Positions 7,922 to 14,672 of a stretch of DNA of 14,672 nt are shown in pieces. The DNA lies in the NCBI GenBank assembly GCA_002441525.1, contig DJWH01000034.1, forward strand, positions 1 through 14,672, written 5' to 3'. Each line of letters starts with the position of its first letter. Position 1 is the stretch's first letter. Below the pieces are notes generated by a model. The model ran no database searches and was not told where the DNA came from. It saw only the letters and a program-made list of their open reading frames with translations. The position numbers and the translations under genes were made by a program. The stretch comes from Acholeplasmataceae bacterium UBA6235. GTDB lineage: Bacteria > Bacillota_I > Bacilli_A > Acholeplasmatales > UBA5453.

Positions 7922-9685
7922 TTAATCCTTTCTGATATAAGCGACAGCCACAGTACCAATCCCAGAGTTCATGGCGATGATGGTTGAGATATCGGATGTA
8001 TAAAGGGGTTTAACACCTGTTAAGGCTTCCAGTTTGTCTGCGTAATATTGTGCTCTTTCTGGTGCGTTAACGTGTACTAAACTATACGATTTGATGCCGT
8101 AATCTTTAACGATTGAAGCGATGTGATTGAAGATTTTCTTGTCGCTCATTTTTTGACTAAAGGCTTTATCGAAGATGATACCGTTGCCTTCGTCATCGAT
8201 AGAAATGACAGGTTTTAGATTCATAATCTTTCCAGCGATGCCCACAACCTTCTTCACACGGCCTGAACGAACCATGTATTTGAGGGTTTTAACAGAGACC
8301 AGAATTTTGGTTTTCTTCTTTAAGGACTCAATATAAGAGACCACTTCATCCAAGGATTTACCTTGTTTGATTTGTTCACTCGCCTCGTAGACCAATAAAC
8401 CTTCTGCCGCACTGTTTTGGATGGAATCCACGACAGTGATTTTCTTATCAGAGAATAACGTCTTAGCTTGTAGGAATGCGTTGTAGGTTGCACTCATCTT
8501 AGAAGACACAGTAATGACTAAAATCTCATCGTAGTAGGTGGTTAAGAAGGAATACAAATTCTCAATCGATTTTGGATTAGGTGCAGCCGATTTAGGATAG
8601 GTTTTTAACGTATCCATCATCTGATAGAAACGTTCATTTTTAATCGTCAATTTATCGAAATGGGTCACTTCATTGATGGTCACAGCGATGCTAAAGACAT
8701 GAATTTGATTGTCTTCTACATAAGATACAGGCAAGTCAGCGATGGAATCTGTAACCAACGCAACCTTATATTTCTTATGATTAGCAACTTCAAATTGACG
8801 TTTCATATCATCGACTTTTTGATCAACGATGGTACCCACTGGTTCAATCATTTCAAATACTTTTTCAGGCGTATTGGTATGAATATGTACACGAATCAAG
8901 GACTCATGACCAGCAACGACCATCGAATCACCCAATGGGTGTAGGACAGTTCTCACTTGATCAAGATTCATACCTTTTCCTTCAATCAAGACCTCTGTAC
9001 AATAACGGGTTTGATCAGGGCTAAAAGCATCCACATGGATGTGTGCTTCTGGCAAATCATTGGATTCAATATCGATATCTTCACCTAAAAATGCATTGGT
9101 AAAGCCTGTGATGAAGTGTAAATACCCTTTAGCGCCTGCATCCACAACATCAGAATCTTTCAATACTTGAAGTTGTTCCTTGGTTTTTGGGAGTTCATCT
9201 TTCAAGGATTCAACGGCTTTTTGTAAAACAGATAAAACGTCTCTAGAACCCTTAGTTAAACCATCTAGAACCTCTGAAAAACGACGCATCAAAGTGATCA
9301 TGGTGCCTTCAACGGGTTTTTCAATCGATGCGTAAGCTTTCTTTGTCGCGACCTTCATGGAATTGACAAATTCTGATAACGTGAGTGGGTCTTGTTGAAC
9401 ACTCGATGTGAATCCGTGAATATACTCAGCGAAAATGATGCCGGAGTTCCCTCTCGCACCAAATAGTGCTGCGTTTGATATGGATGTGAGCGTTTCATGC
9501 AAATTCGCACCCATCTTAGATTTTAATAGAATACTTTTCATCAAAGAGGCGAGATTACTACCGGTATCGCCATCTGCCACCGGAAATACATTAATAGCGT
9601 TCAATTGATCCTTTTCTCTAATAACGTATTTGGCCCCCAAAATGAAGGATTTATAAATGTGTTCATTCGTAATTTGATATGTCAT
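7922..9685 (-). CDS. DhaL-DegV fusion: fatty-acid kinase (FakA-like) joined to fatty-acid-binding DegV (FakB-like)
   Basis: 587 residues in three parts. Residues 1-205 are a DhaL (DAK2) ATP-binding domain with NVFPVADGDTGSN (32-44; D38 and D40 are the likely Mg ligands), ARGNSGII (77-84) and DAGAKG (182-187). Residues 215-300 match the middle domain of FakA/YloV, including C229 and the H-I-H pair H267/H269, a probable zinc site, and end in D-D-M-K-R-Q. Residues 306-587 are a full-length DegV domain: TDSIADLP (312-319), S394-S395-K-M-S-A-T-Y, and YMVRSGRVKK. In Firmicutes, FakA phosphorylates fatty acids carried by separate FakB (DegV) proteins, feeding acyl-phosphate to phospholipid synthesis; here both are one chain. 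ATG 9685 has AGAGGT at 9691-9696, overlapping the upstream stop. Members are often annotated only as DegV or DAK2 proteins. Confidence 0.9.
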   Translation of the reverse strand: MTYQITNEHIYKSFILGAKYVIREKDQLNAINVFPVADGDTGSNLASLMKSILLKSKMGANLHETLTSISNAALFGARGNSGIIFAEYIHGFTSSVQQDPLTLSEFVNSMKVATKKAYASIEKPVEGTMITLMRRFSEVLDGLTKGSRDVLSVLQKAVESLKDELPKTKEQLQVLKDSDVVDAGAKGYLHFITGFTNAFLGEDIDIESNDLPEAHIHVDAFSPDQTRYCTEVLIEGKGMNLDQVRTVLHPLGDSMVVAGHESLIRVHIHTNTPEKVFEMIEPVGTIVDQKVDDMKRQFEVANHKKYKVALVTDSIADLPVSYVEDNQIHVFSIAVTINEVTHFDKLTIKNERFYQMMDTLKTYPKSAAPNPKSIENLYSFLTTYYDEILVITVSSKMSATYNAFLQAKTLFSDKKITVVDSIQNSAAEGLLVYEASEQIKQGKSLDEVVSYIESLKKKTKILVSVKTLKYMVRSGRVKKVVGIAGKIMNLKPVISIDDEGNGIIFDKAFSQKMSDKKIFNHIASIVKDYGIKSYSLVHVNAPERAQYYADKLEALTGVKPLYTSDISTIIAMNSGIGTVAVAYIRKD

Positions 9686-9694
9686 AGGCTACCT

Positions 9695-10096
9695 CTAAAA
9701 TAACCAGTCGTTGATGAGATAAGTCAAAGTTGATGTTAAGAAGCCTAAAGTTGTACCCCAAGTCAAATCGATGAGGGTGATTTTTAAAGTAAAATCTCTC
9801 ATGGTAGCGAGGTTGGTTAAGTCGTAAGTAGCGTAAGTCACTAAGCCAAAGAACGCACCTAGCATCATCGCTTTTGCGAGAGAACCACTTTCAACGGATG
9901 GATTGATGACAAAAATCACCAAACCTAGGATGAATAATAAGTAGAAGATGATGGCAGCAGCCCAGTTCACATCGGGTTTAAGTAAAGATCCAATTTCTTT
10001 TTGATATAAGTCTTTCGCAACCAAACCAAGCCAAATTAAATCCACAACAAAAAATACAACAAAAGCAATCCCGTAGAGTTTTAAAATAGGTAACAT
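9695..10096 (-). CDS. DUF2177 family four-TM membrane protein
   Basis: 133 residues with four predicted helices. It shows the conserved DUF2177 pattern: an early V-D-L-I-W-L-G in helix 1, L-Y-Q-K-E-I-G-S-L-L after it, an F-Y-L-L-F-I-L-G helix 2, Y-A-T-Y-D-L-T-N-L-A-T in helix 3, and I-D-L-T-W-G in helix 4. The family is widespread with no established function. It is the first gene of the minus-strand operon; ATG 10096 has a strong AGGAGG (10104-10109) at 7 bases. Its TAG stop is 9 bp from the DhaL-DegV start and overlaps that gene's ribosome binding site, so translation is probably coupled. The operon partners suggest membrane-lipid work, but nothing in this protein itself shows it. Confidence 0.87.
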   Translation of the reverse strand: MLPILKLYGIAFVVFFVVDLIWLGLVAKDLYQKEIGSLLKPDVNWAAAIIFYLLFILGLVIFVINPSVESGSLAKAMMLGAFFGLVTYATYDLTNLATMRDFTLKITLIDLTWGTTLGFLTSTLTYLINDWLF

Positions 10097-10121
10097 CGTC
10101 TAACCTCCTGTAGTTATGATG

Positions 10122-10136
10122 TATCTCAGTGAGATA
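10122..10136. promoter_or_regulatory. 15-bp palindrome, probable operator of the DUF2177 operon
   Basis: TATCTCA-G-TGAGATA is a perfect 7+7 bp inverted repeat with one central base. With the -10 of the minus-strand promoter at 10148-10153 and a start near 10141, the site covers roughly +5 to +19. That is a usual place for a dimeric repressor of the TetR, MarR, PadR or GntR type to block transcription. No such regulator is encoded in the window. As an RNA hairpin it is weak, because a 1-base loop forces it open. Confidence 0.55.
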
Positions 10137-10147
10137 TCTATACTTGA

Positions 10148-10156
10148 ATTATAGCA
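10148..10156 (-). promoter_or_regulatory. Extended -10 promoter of the DUF2177 / DhaL-DegV / DUF1295 operon
   Basis: Read on the minus strand this is TGcTATAAT, a consensus -10 with the extended TG. The -35 region 17-18 bases further up is not recognisable. It lies 52-60 bases before the ATG of the first gene. Confidence 0.7.
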
Positions 10157-10216
10157 CTTTAGTAAGATAAAGGAGAAAAAGAATGCTGTAAAATCGTAAA
10201 AGTAACAAAAAAATCA

Positions 10217-10222
10217 TATAAT
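10217..10222 (+). promoter_or_regulatory. Probable -10 box of the photolyase gene
   Basis: TATAAT at 10217-10222. The -35 position (10194-10199, TCGTAA) is weak and there is no TG extension. The -10 lies only 22 bases before ATG 10244, leaving a short leader that begins close to the GGAGG ribosome binding site (10231-10235). The promoter is back to back with the one at 10148-10156. Confidence 0.5.
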
Positions 10223-10243
10223 AAAAGCATGGAGGATACTTTT

Positions 10244-11623
10244 ATGAATACACAAAGAATCCAAACGTTATATAGCCATCAGACCAATCCGAATGCCAAA
10301 TACGTGCTCTATTGGATGCAACAATCTCAACGCATTCATTTTAACCACGCCTTAGAACGAGCCATTCAAATTGCCAATCAAAAACAATTGCCTTTGTTGA
10401 TTTTGTTTGTTTTAACCCCTAACTATAAAGAAGCCAATCTCAGACACTATCAATTCATGTTAGAAGGCTTAAAAGACGTCTCCGTTTGGGGCACCAAGCT
10501 CGGCTTTAATATGGTCTATCGCATGGGACAACCGAATGAAATCGTGACGTCCTATCTAAAAGATGCTTATGCATTGGTAATGGACCAAGGCTATTTAAAA
10601 GTACCGCTGAAATGGCGTTATGATGTCGTTAACTACGCTAAAACTCATGCATCAAACCTATGGATTGAAATGATCGATACCGATTTAATTGTCCCAGTTA
10701 CGGTAGCGTCTAATAAAGTCGAATATGGGGCATATACATTAAGACCAAAACTACATAAACTGTTTGATGTTTTCTTAGACTTTAAACAACTATCGGTATT
10801 GTCCAATCCACACCACTTAAATGAAGCATCTGACTTTGATTTCAATGACATACCGACCTTATTGAAACAACTCAATGTCGATCGTTCAGTCTTACCTTAT
10901 GCAGGTTATAAAGGTGGTTACTTAGAAGCCATGAAACGATTGAATGATTTCATTCTAAACAGACTAACCCATTACAACGAATCTTCAGATCCGAGTACCA
11001 ACTACACCTCTGTTTTATCGCCTTACCTCCATTTTGGTCAAATCTCTTCATTAGAAATCATTCACCATTTAAGATTATTCTTAGATCAAGGAAGAATCAC
11101 ATCGGATGTGTATGAAGCCTATAAGGAACAGTTGTTTGTGAGACGTGAATTGGCGTTTAACTATTGTTATTACAACCCCGGATATGATGATTTTCATCGA
11201 ATGACAGAACCTTGGGCGTATGAAACCATGAATGCCCATGAATCGGATGAGAGAACGTATCTTTATACGTTAGAAGATTACTTAAACTATCAAACCCATG
11301 ACCCTTATTTCAACGCAGCGATGAAAGAAATGGTTGAAACAGGGTTTATGCACAACTACATGCGCATGTACTGGGCTAAAAAGATCATTGAGTGGAGTCA
11401 AACCCATCAAGAAGCGTATCAAGCCATTTTATACTTAAACAATAAATACTTCCTAGATGGCAGAGATCCCAATTCTTACACAGGAGTTGCGTGGTGTTTT
11501 GGAAAACACGACCGTGCTTGGACAGAGCGTCCAATTTTTGGTAAGCTCAGATACATGAATGATAAAGGACTCGAACGCAAGTTCGATATGCAAGGTTATA
11601 TCAATAAAGTTGAATTCAACTAG
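10244..11623 (+). CDS. phr: Class II CPD photolyase (deoxyribodipyrimidine photolyase)
   Basis: 459 residues. It uses light energy through FADH- to split UV-induced cyclobutane pyrimidine dimers. The N-terminal antenna half shows Y-V-L-Y-W-M-Q-Q-S-Q-R and N-H-A-L, typical of class II. The FAD-binding helical half has SPYLHFGQIS (259-268), R-R-E-L-A-F-N-Y-C (300-308), T-H-D (351-353), H-N-Y-M-R-M-Y-W-A-K-K (MRMYW at 373-377), D405-G-R-D-P-N, and W-C-F-G-K-H-D-R-A-W followed by R-P-I-F-G-K-L-R-Y-M. These are class II landmarks, not class I. Start: an ATG at 10229 in the same frame adds five codons, but the GGAGG at 10231-10235 lies inside them and is 8 bases from ATG 10244, so 10244 is chosen. 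The length fits the family. It is followed after 9 bp by an isochorismatase-like gene. Confidence 0.93.
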   Translation: MNTQRIQTLYSHQTNPNAKYVLYWMQQSQRIHFNHALERAIQIANQKQLPLLILFVLTPNYKEANLRHYQFMLEGLKDVSVWGTKLGFNMVYRMGQPNEIVTSYLKDAYALVMDQGYLKVPLKWRYDVVNYAKTHASNLWIEMIDTDLIVPVTVASNKVEYGAYTLRPKLHKLFDVFLDFKQLSVLSNPHHLNEASDFDFNDIPTLLKQLNVDRSVLPYAGYKGGYLEAMKRLNDFILNRLTHYNESSDPSTNYTSVLSPYLHFGQISSLEIIHHLRLFLDQGRITSDVYEAYKEQLFVRRELAFNYCYYNPGYDDFHRMTEPWAYETMNAHESDERTYLYTLEDYLNYQTHDPYFNAAMKEMVETGFMHNYMRMYWAKKIIEWSQTHQEAYQAILYLNNKYFLDGRDPNSYTGVAWCFGKHDRAWTERPIFGKLRYMNDKGLERKFDMQGYINKVEFN

Positions 11624-11632
11624 GAGGGTATT

Positions 11633-12115
11633 ATGGGTATTGCATTGCTGGTCATCGATGTTCAAAAAGAATACATGACCGAACACATCGGAACAAAGGT
11701 ATATGAACATACGATGATCTATATCAATGAAACGATGAAATTATTCAGAGGGGCGAACTGTCCAGTCATCGTTGTGAGAGACATCTCAGAAGGGGATGGA
11801 CCTGAATACGCATTGGTGGATGAACTTAAGCGTGAACCAAGTGATATTGAAGTTATTAAACTTAAAGGGAATGCTTTTTGGGAAACCCATTTGGATCAGA
11901 TTCTAAAAGACAAAGGCATCACCCATGTGGTCTTGTCGGGTACAGCAGCTGAACACTGCATTCTCGCCACCTATAACGGGGCAGCCGAACGTGGGTATCA
12001 CCCGATGATGTTACAGCATGGTGTGTTCGCTACCCACGAACGTGGATTGATGGATTTATACTGGAATCGACCACTGGTATCCTATACAGCACTGGCATAC
12101 ATGGTCAAAAAGTAA
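11633..12115 (+). CDS. Isochorismatase-like cysteine hydrolase
   Basis: 160 residues, a compact cytosolic alpha/beta hydrolase of the isochorismatase superfamily. The catalytic triad of the family is in place: D9 in LLVIDVQKEY, K78 in KLKGNAFWET, and C109 in SGTAAEHCILATYNGAAERGY, preceded by the conserved G-T-A-A-E-H loop. Relatives hydrolyse nicotinamide, N-carbamoyl compounds, ureidoacrylate or isochorismate; the substrate is not readable here. The ribosome binding site GGAGGG (11623-11628) overlaps the TAG stop of the photolyase and the gap is 9 bp, so the two are translationally coupled. The pairing could be accidental, or the enzyme may handle nucleotide-related damage products. It ends in a strong terminator. 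Confidence 0.88.
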   Translation: MGIALLVIDVQKEYMTEHIGTKVYEHTMIYINETMKLFRGANCPVIVVRDISEGDGPEYALVDELKREPSDIEVIKLKGNAFWETHLDQILKDKGITHVVLSGTAAEHCILATYNGAAERGYHPMMLQHGVFATHERGLMDLYWNRPLVSYTALAYMVKK

Positions 12116-12159
12116 AAAAGAAGCATCTTAGGCTAAATGGCCTGAGATGCTTTGTTTTT
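12113..12159. terminator. Bidirectional terminator after the isochorismatase-like gene
   Basis: 13-bp stem 12121-12133 with 12140-12152 (AAGCATCT, one T/G wobble, AGGC; loop TAAATG), followed by TTTGTTTTT. On the opposite strand the A run at 12114-12119 gives a T tract, so it also ends the minus-strand MFS locus, whose stop codon (12128-12130) is inside the stem. Confidence 0.9.
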
Positions 12160-13344
12160 GGATTGTTTTAAGACGTATATAGCGAATCACTAAAAGTGCT
12201 AATATGGTTGAAGAGATAATCAAAACATAGGGATAAAACGCGATACTGGTACGGTCAAACAGTAAACCAGCAAGTGGCGTCATGATGCCAAAACCCATAT
12301 ACCCAATAACCATTTGAAGGGAAATAACTTTGGATAATTCCTTCGGTTCGAAGTGTGTATTATTGATAAACATCATGTTTGGATAGATGGGACCTGAGCC
12401 AATGCCCAATAAACCCACGACAACGAAGTAAAATGCTTCAAATTGAATATTAAATAAAATTAAAACAGCACCGATAAAGATTAAGGACACCCCGATGTAG
12501 ATAAGTTGGTGTGGGGTGAGCTTTTTGGATAAGAATCCCGATAATAAACGTCCAACCGTGAGACCTAAGATAGTATGTGGTTGCGAAAAGGGCTGCGACA
12601 GCAGTGCTTACACCTTTTTCAATATAGATATAAGAAGCAATCCAAACACCCAGCAATGATTCGATGTGAACATAGAATAAGAAAGATCAACATGGAGTTA
12701 AAAGCGCCCTTAGATTCTGAACGCGACCTTCAGTGGAATGTGTTCGTGGTGTTCCTTCTCAGCTTCAGATTCTTTCTGCCAAAGTTTAAATGATATGAAT
12801 ACGATGGCAATGCGATGAATAATAAGAATACTGCCCACGATGATGTAACCCATTCGCCAGGAATTCAAACTCAAGGTGTAAGCCATGATGGATGGACCAG
12901 CGGTCACCCCAACCCCATAGAATGAATGCAAGTAACTCATATGAGAAGCTTTATAATTCTTAGCGAGGTAGTGATTGAGTGACACATCGATGGCACCAGC
13001 ACCCATACCTAAAGGAATCGCGAAGAATAACATTTGATAAAAAGCATTCACTTGACTTAGTAAGTATTAATGCCAGACCCTGTAAATGAAATCGAAACAA
13101 ACGTAATCCATTTGGTTTGAAATAGCCTTAACAATCGAGGAGCGTTATAGGTTGAAATGATCGACATGATGTAAACCACCACAGTCATTAAACCCAAAGT
13201 ACCTAGAGGCACATTTAAATCGACCCTGACGAGATTCCATGCGGAACCCAATAAAGCGTCTGGTAAACCCAACGCGATGAACGCGATGTAAATCACTGCG
13301 AGTAATAAAAAAGCATACGTTAATTGTTTTTTAGATTGTATCAT
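12128..13344 (-). pseudogene. MFS transporter pseudogene with four single-base frameshifts
   Basis: Read on the minus strand from ATG 13344 (AGGTG ribosome binding site just upstream; a GTG at 13353 is possible), the protein is a major facilitator transporter: 'LGLPDALLGSAWN', 'PLGMGAGAIDVSLNHYLAK', 'MSYLHSFYGVGVTAGP', 'FYVHIESLLGVWIASY', 'LTVGRLLSGF', 'GIGSGPIYPNMMF'. The frame changes four times. There is a lost base around 13060-13075 (stop at 13057-13059), an extra T near 12712 that makes TAA, an extra base near 12675, and an extra base near 12569. Repairing these gives 1215 bases, 404 residues plus stop, exactly a normal MFS length with twelve helices. The breaks are not in homopolymers, and flanking genes are intact, so real decay is likelier than sequencing error. 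The native substrate (perhaps a sugar, by family resemblance) is unknown. Confidence 0.85.
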
Positions 13345-13376
13345 GAGTATCACCTATTCAATGATAGCACATATCT

Positions 13377-13401
13377 AAATAAAAAGCACCGCTAGGGTGC
13401 T
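13377..13401 (-). terminator. Terminator of the VOC-family gene
   Basis: On the minus strand AGCACC (13401-13396), loop CTAGC, GGTGCT (13390-13385), followed by TTTTATTT. The 6-bp stem contains part of the TAG stop of the upstream gene (13400-13402). On the plus strand no T run follows, so it works in one direction. Confidence 0.75.
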
Positions 13402-13795
13402 ATGGTAACGGTTTGAAGAAGAAGACCTCGAATCGATGGCCATCCAAATCTCTAAATGAGCGATAATACATAAAATCATTCTCAGTTGCTTGGCCAAACT
13501 CGCCACCTTTGGCTTCTTTGACTTTATCCAGTAAGGTATCTACAGCGGCTTTGCTATCCAATTGAAAACTGATGATGATTTCTGTTTGATTAAAGCTGTT
13601 TGGAGTTTCGGATAAGGTGAAGCCTCTAAATTTATCTTTATTCATCACCATCAAATAGGTAGTATCATTAATCACAACACAAATACCCGATTCATCTGAG
13701 TATTGTTCGTTGATAGAAAATCCAATGTGCGTAAAAAACGATCTCGATAATAGCACATCTTTTGTCTCTAAGTTTAAAAAAGTATTGGTAACCAT
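13400..13795 (-). CDS. VOC superfamily (glyoxalase / bleomycin-resistance fold) protein
   Basis: 131 residues, the size of one VOC protomer with two beta-alpha-beta-beta-beta units. It shows 'FLNLETKDVLLSRSFFTHIGF' at the start, 'CVVINDTTYLMVMNKDKF' in the middle, and the C-terminal 'MYYRSFRDLDGHRFEVFFFKP', where D-L-D-G-H-x-F/W-E-V with the Glu as metal ligand is the family signature. It most resembles the PhnB-like / glyoxalase-like proteins of Firmicutes, which act as dioxygenases, isomerases or resistance proteins; the activity of this one cannot be told. ATG 13795 has GGAGG (13803-13807) at 7 bases. It stands alone between two minus-strand terminators, so it is probably monocistronic, with a promoter in 13796-13860 that I could not place confidently. 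Confidence 0.85.
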   Translation of the reverse strand: MVTNTFLNLETKDVLLSRSFFTHIGFSINEQYSDESGICVVINDTTYLMVMNKDKFRGFTLSETPNSFNQTEIIISFQLDSKAAVDTLLDKVKEAKGGEFGQATENDFMYYRSFRDLDGHRFEVFFFKPLP

Positions 13796-13853
13796 ACAAT
13801 CGCCTCCACCTTCATCATAATGGATTTCAAGTATTTATAGAAAAGATATGCAC

Positions 13854-13891
13854 CAAAGAAAAAGACGATGATTTTTAAGGTCATCGTCTTT
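13854..13891 (-). terminator. Terminator of the ppdK gene
   Basis: AAAGACGATGA (13861-13871) pairs perfectly with TCATCGTCTTT (13881-13891), an 11-bp stem with a 9-base loop. On the minus strand it runs into TTTTTCTTT. It starts 8 bases after the ppdK stop codon. T-rich sequence on the other side could give weak activity on the plus strand. Confidence 0.88.
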
Positions 13892-13899
13892 GTTTTGTG

Positions 13900-14672
13900 T
13901 TATTTACGTGGATTTTTGATTTGAGCTTGTGCAGCCGCTAAGCGTGCTAGAGGCACTCTAAATGGTGAACAAGATACATAAGTTAATCCAGTGTTGTGGC
14001 AGAATTCAACGGATTGTGGATCCCCACCATGTTCACCACAAATACCAGTCTTGATATTTGGACGAACTTCATTACCTAAAGATACTGCCATCTTCATGAG
14101 TTTACCAACGCCTCTTTGGTCGATATGAGCAAATGGGTCAGATTCAAAAATCTTGGTCTTGTAGTAATCAGGTAAGAACTTACCAGCGTCATCACGGCTG
14201 AAGCCGAATGTCATTTGAGTTAAGTCGTTGGTTCCGAAGGAGAAGAATTCAGCTTCTTTAGCGATTTCATCGGCTAATAAAGCAGCTCTTGGGATTTCAA
14301 TCATGGTACCGACTAAGTACTTAATCTTTAATCCGGATGCTTTAATAAGTTCATCTGCAGTCTTCACAACGATGTCTTTAACAAACTTGAATTCTTTCAA
14401 TTCGCCGATTAAAGGAATCATGATTTCTGGTTCTACATGTAAACCTTCTTTAGTCACTTGGATAGCCGCTTCGATGACAGCCTTGGTTTGCATCACTGCA
14501 ATTTCAGGGTAAGTAATCGAAAGTCTAACCCCACGGTGACCTAACATTGGGTTGGTTTCATGTAAGTCTTCAATGGTTCTCTTCAATTCTTCGAATGGTA
14601 AGCCCATTTCTTTCGCTAAATCAGCGATTTCAGCGTCTGTATGAGGTACGAATTCATGTAGAGGTGGGTCTA
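13900..14672 (-). CDS. ppdK: Pyruvate,phosphate dikinase, C-terminal part (5' partial at right edge)
   Basis: The frame is open to the right edge, so the gene starts outside the window; about 257 C-terminal residues of a roughly 870-residue enzyme are seen. This is the PEP/pyruvate-binding TIM-barrel domain: D-P-P-L-H-E-F-V-P-H-T at the edge, M-L-G-H-R-G-V-R-L, V-G-T-M-I-E-I-P-R-A-A-L, F-F-S-F-G-T-N-D-L-T-Q-M-T-F-G-F-S-R-D-D-A-G-K-F, G-I-C-G-E-H-G-G-D-P, and V-S-C-S-P-F-R-V-P-L-A-R-L, in which the Cys (codon at 13969-13971) is the family's catalytic acid (Cys831 of the Clostridium enzyme). It interconverts PEP, AMP and PPi with pyruvate, ATP and Pi, giving extra ATP in PPi-based glycolysis. 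The family's usual G-H-R-G-C-R-L has Val instead of Cys here. The ATP-grasp and phosphohistidine domains lie beyond the edge. Confidence 0.96.
   Translation of the reverse strand, partial: DPPLHEFVPHTDAEIADLAKEMGLPFEELKRTIEDLHETNPMLGHRGVRLSITYPEIAVMQTKAVIEAAIQVTKEGLHVEPEIMIPLIGELKEFKFVKDIVVKTADELIKASGLKIKYLVGTMIEIPRAALLADEIAKEAEFFSFGTNDLTQMTFGFSRDDAGKFLPDYYKTKIFESDPFAHIDQRGVGKLMKMAVSLGNEVRPNIKTGICGEHGGDPQSVEFCHNTGLTYVSCSPFRVPLARLAAAQAQIKNPRK

Noticed and set aside
10122..10136. The palindrome as a CIRCE element or as a terminator hairpin
   Set aside because: The sequence and spacing differ from the CIRCE repeat, and there is no T tract or usable loop for a terminator.
10229..10243. ATG at 10229 as the photolyase start
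   Set aside because: The GGAGG at 10231-10235 lies inside this extension and is correctly spaced for ATG 10244.
12128..13344. Several small separate membrane-protein genes on the minus strand
   Set aside because: The fragments are consecutive pieces of one MFS protein in changing frames, with matching sequence across each break.
12128..13344. Use of TGA as tryptophan or another alternative code to explain the breaks
   Set aside because: The breaks are frame changes, not in-frame TGA codons, and all intact genes encode Trp with TGG.
13796..13860. Promoter of the VOC-family gene (TATGAT or TATAAA candidates on the minus strand)
   Set aside because: A promoter is expected here, but no candidate -10 has a -35 at 16-18 bases, so I cannot place it.

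Overview
The window looks like chromosomal DNA of a wall-less, low-GC Gram-positive relative, most likely an Acholeplasma- or Izemoplasma-like Mollicute. The pointers are moderately AT-rich DNA, TGG tryptophan codons with TAA/TAG stops and no sign of TGA read as Trp, LVAC/IVGC-type lipoproteins, pyruvate,phosphate dikinase, a DhaL-DegV fatty-acid kinase protein, and small DUF2177/DUF1295 membrane proteins. The taxon is an inference; no rRNA or other marker is present.

Bases 1-7117 (+ strand) form a cell-surface block. It holds the tail of a secreted OB-like protein, then a 1168-aa lipoprotein with six bacterial Ig-like repeats and two OB-like modules, closed by a strong terminator. A new extended -10 promoter then drives a 476-aa lipoprotein (two PASTA repeats, a lamin-tail domain and a C-terminal staphylococcal-nuclease domain with all catalytic residues). 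After 3 bp comes an unrecognised two-TM protein, and then an EamA-type drug/metabolite transporter. A sensible but unproven reading is an outer-surface apparatus for binding and cutting external nucleic acid.

Bases 7116-10240 hold a minus-strand operon, DUF2177 membrane protein - DhaL/DegV fusion - DUF1295 (steroid-reductase-like) membrane protein. It has tight spacing, an extended -10 promoter and a 15-bp perfect palindrome just downstream of the predicted transcription start that looks like an operator. The fusion puts a fatty-acid kinase (FakA-like) and a fatty-acid-binding DegV/FakB domain in one chain, so the operon probably concerns fatty-acid or membrane-lipid handling.

Divergent from it (10217-12115, +) are a class II CPD photolyase and a translationally coupled isochorismatase-like cysteine hydrolase. 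A bidirectional terminator follows.

Bases 12128-14672 (all minus) hold an MFS transporter destroyed by four single-base frameshifts (about 404 aa when repaired), a VOC/glyoxalase-fold protein, and the C-terminal third of pyruvate,phosphate dikinase running off the right edge. Each gene boundary in this part carries its own hairpin terminator. No tRNA, rRNA, CRISPR array, insertion sequence or phage gene was seen, and no gene-free stretch exceeds 300 bases.
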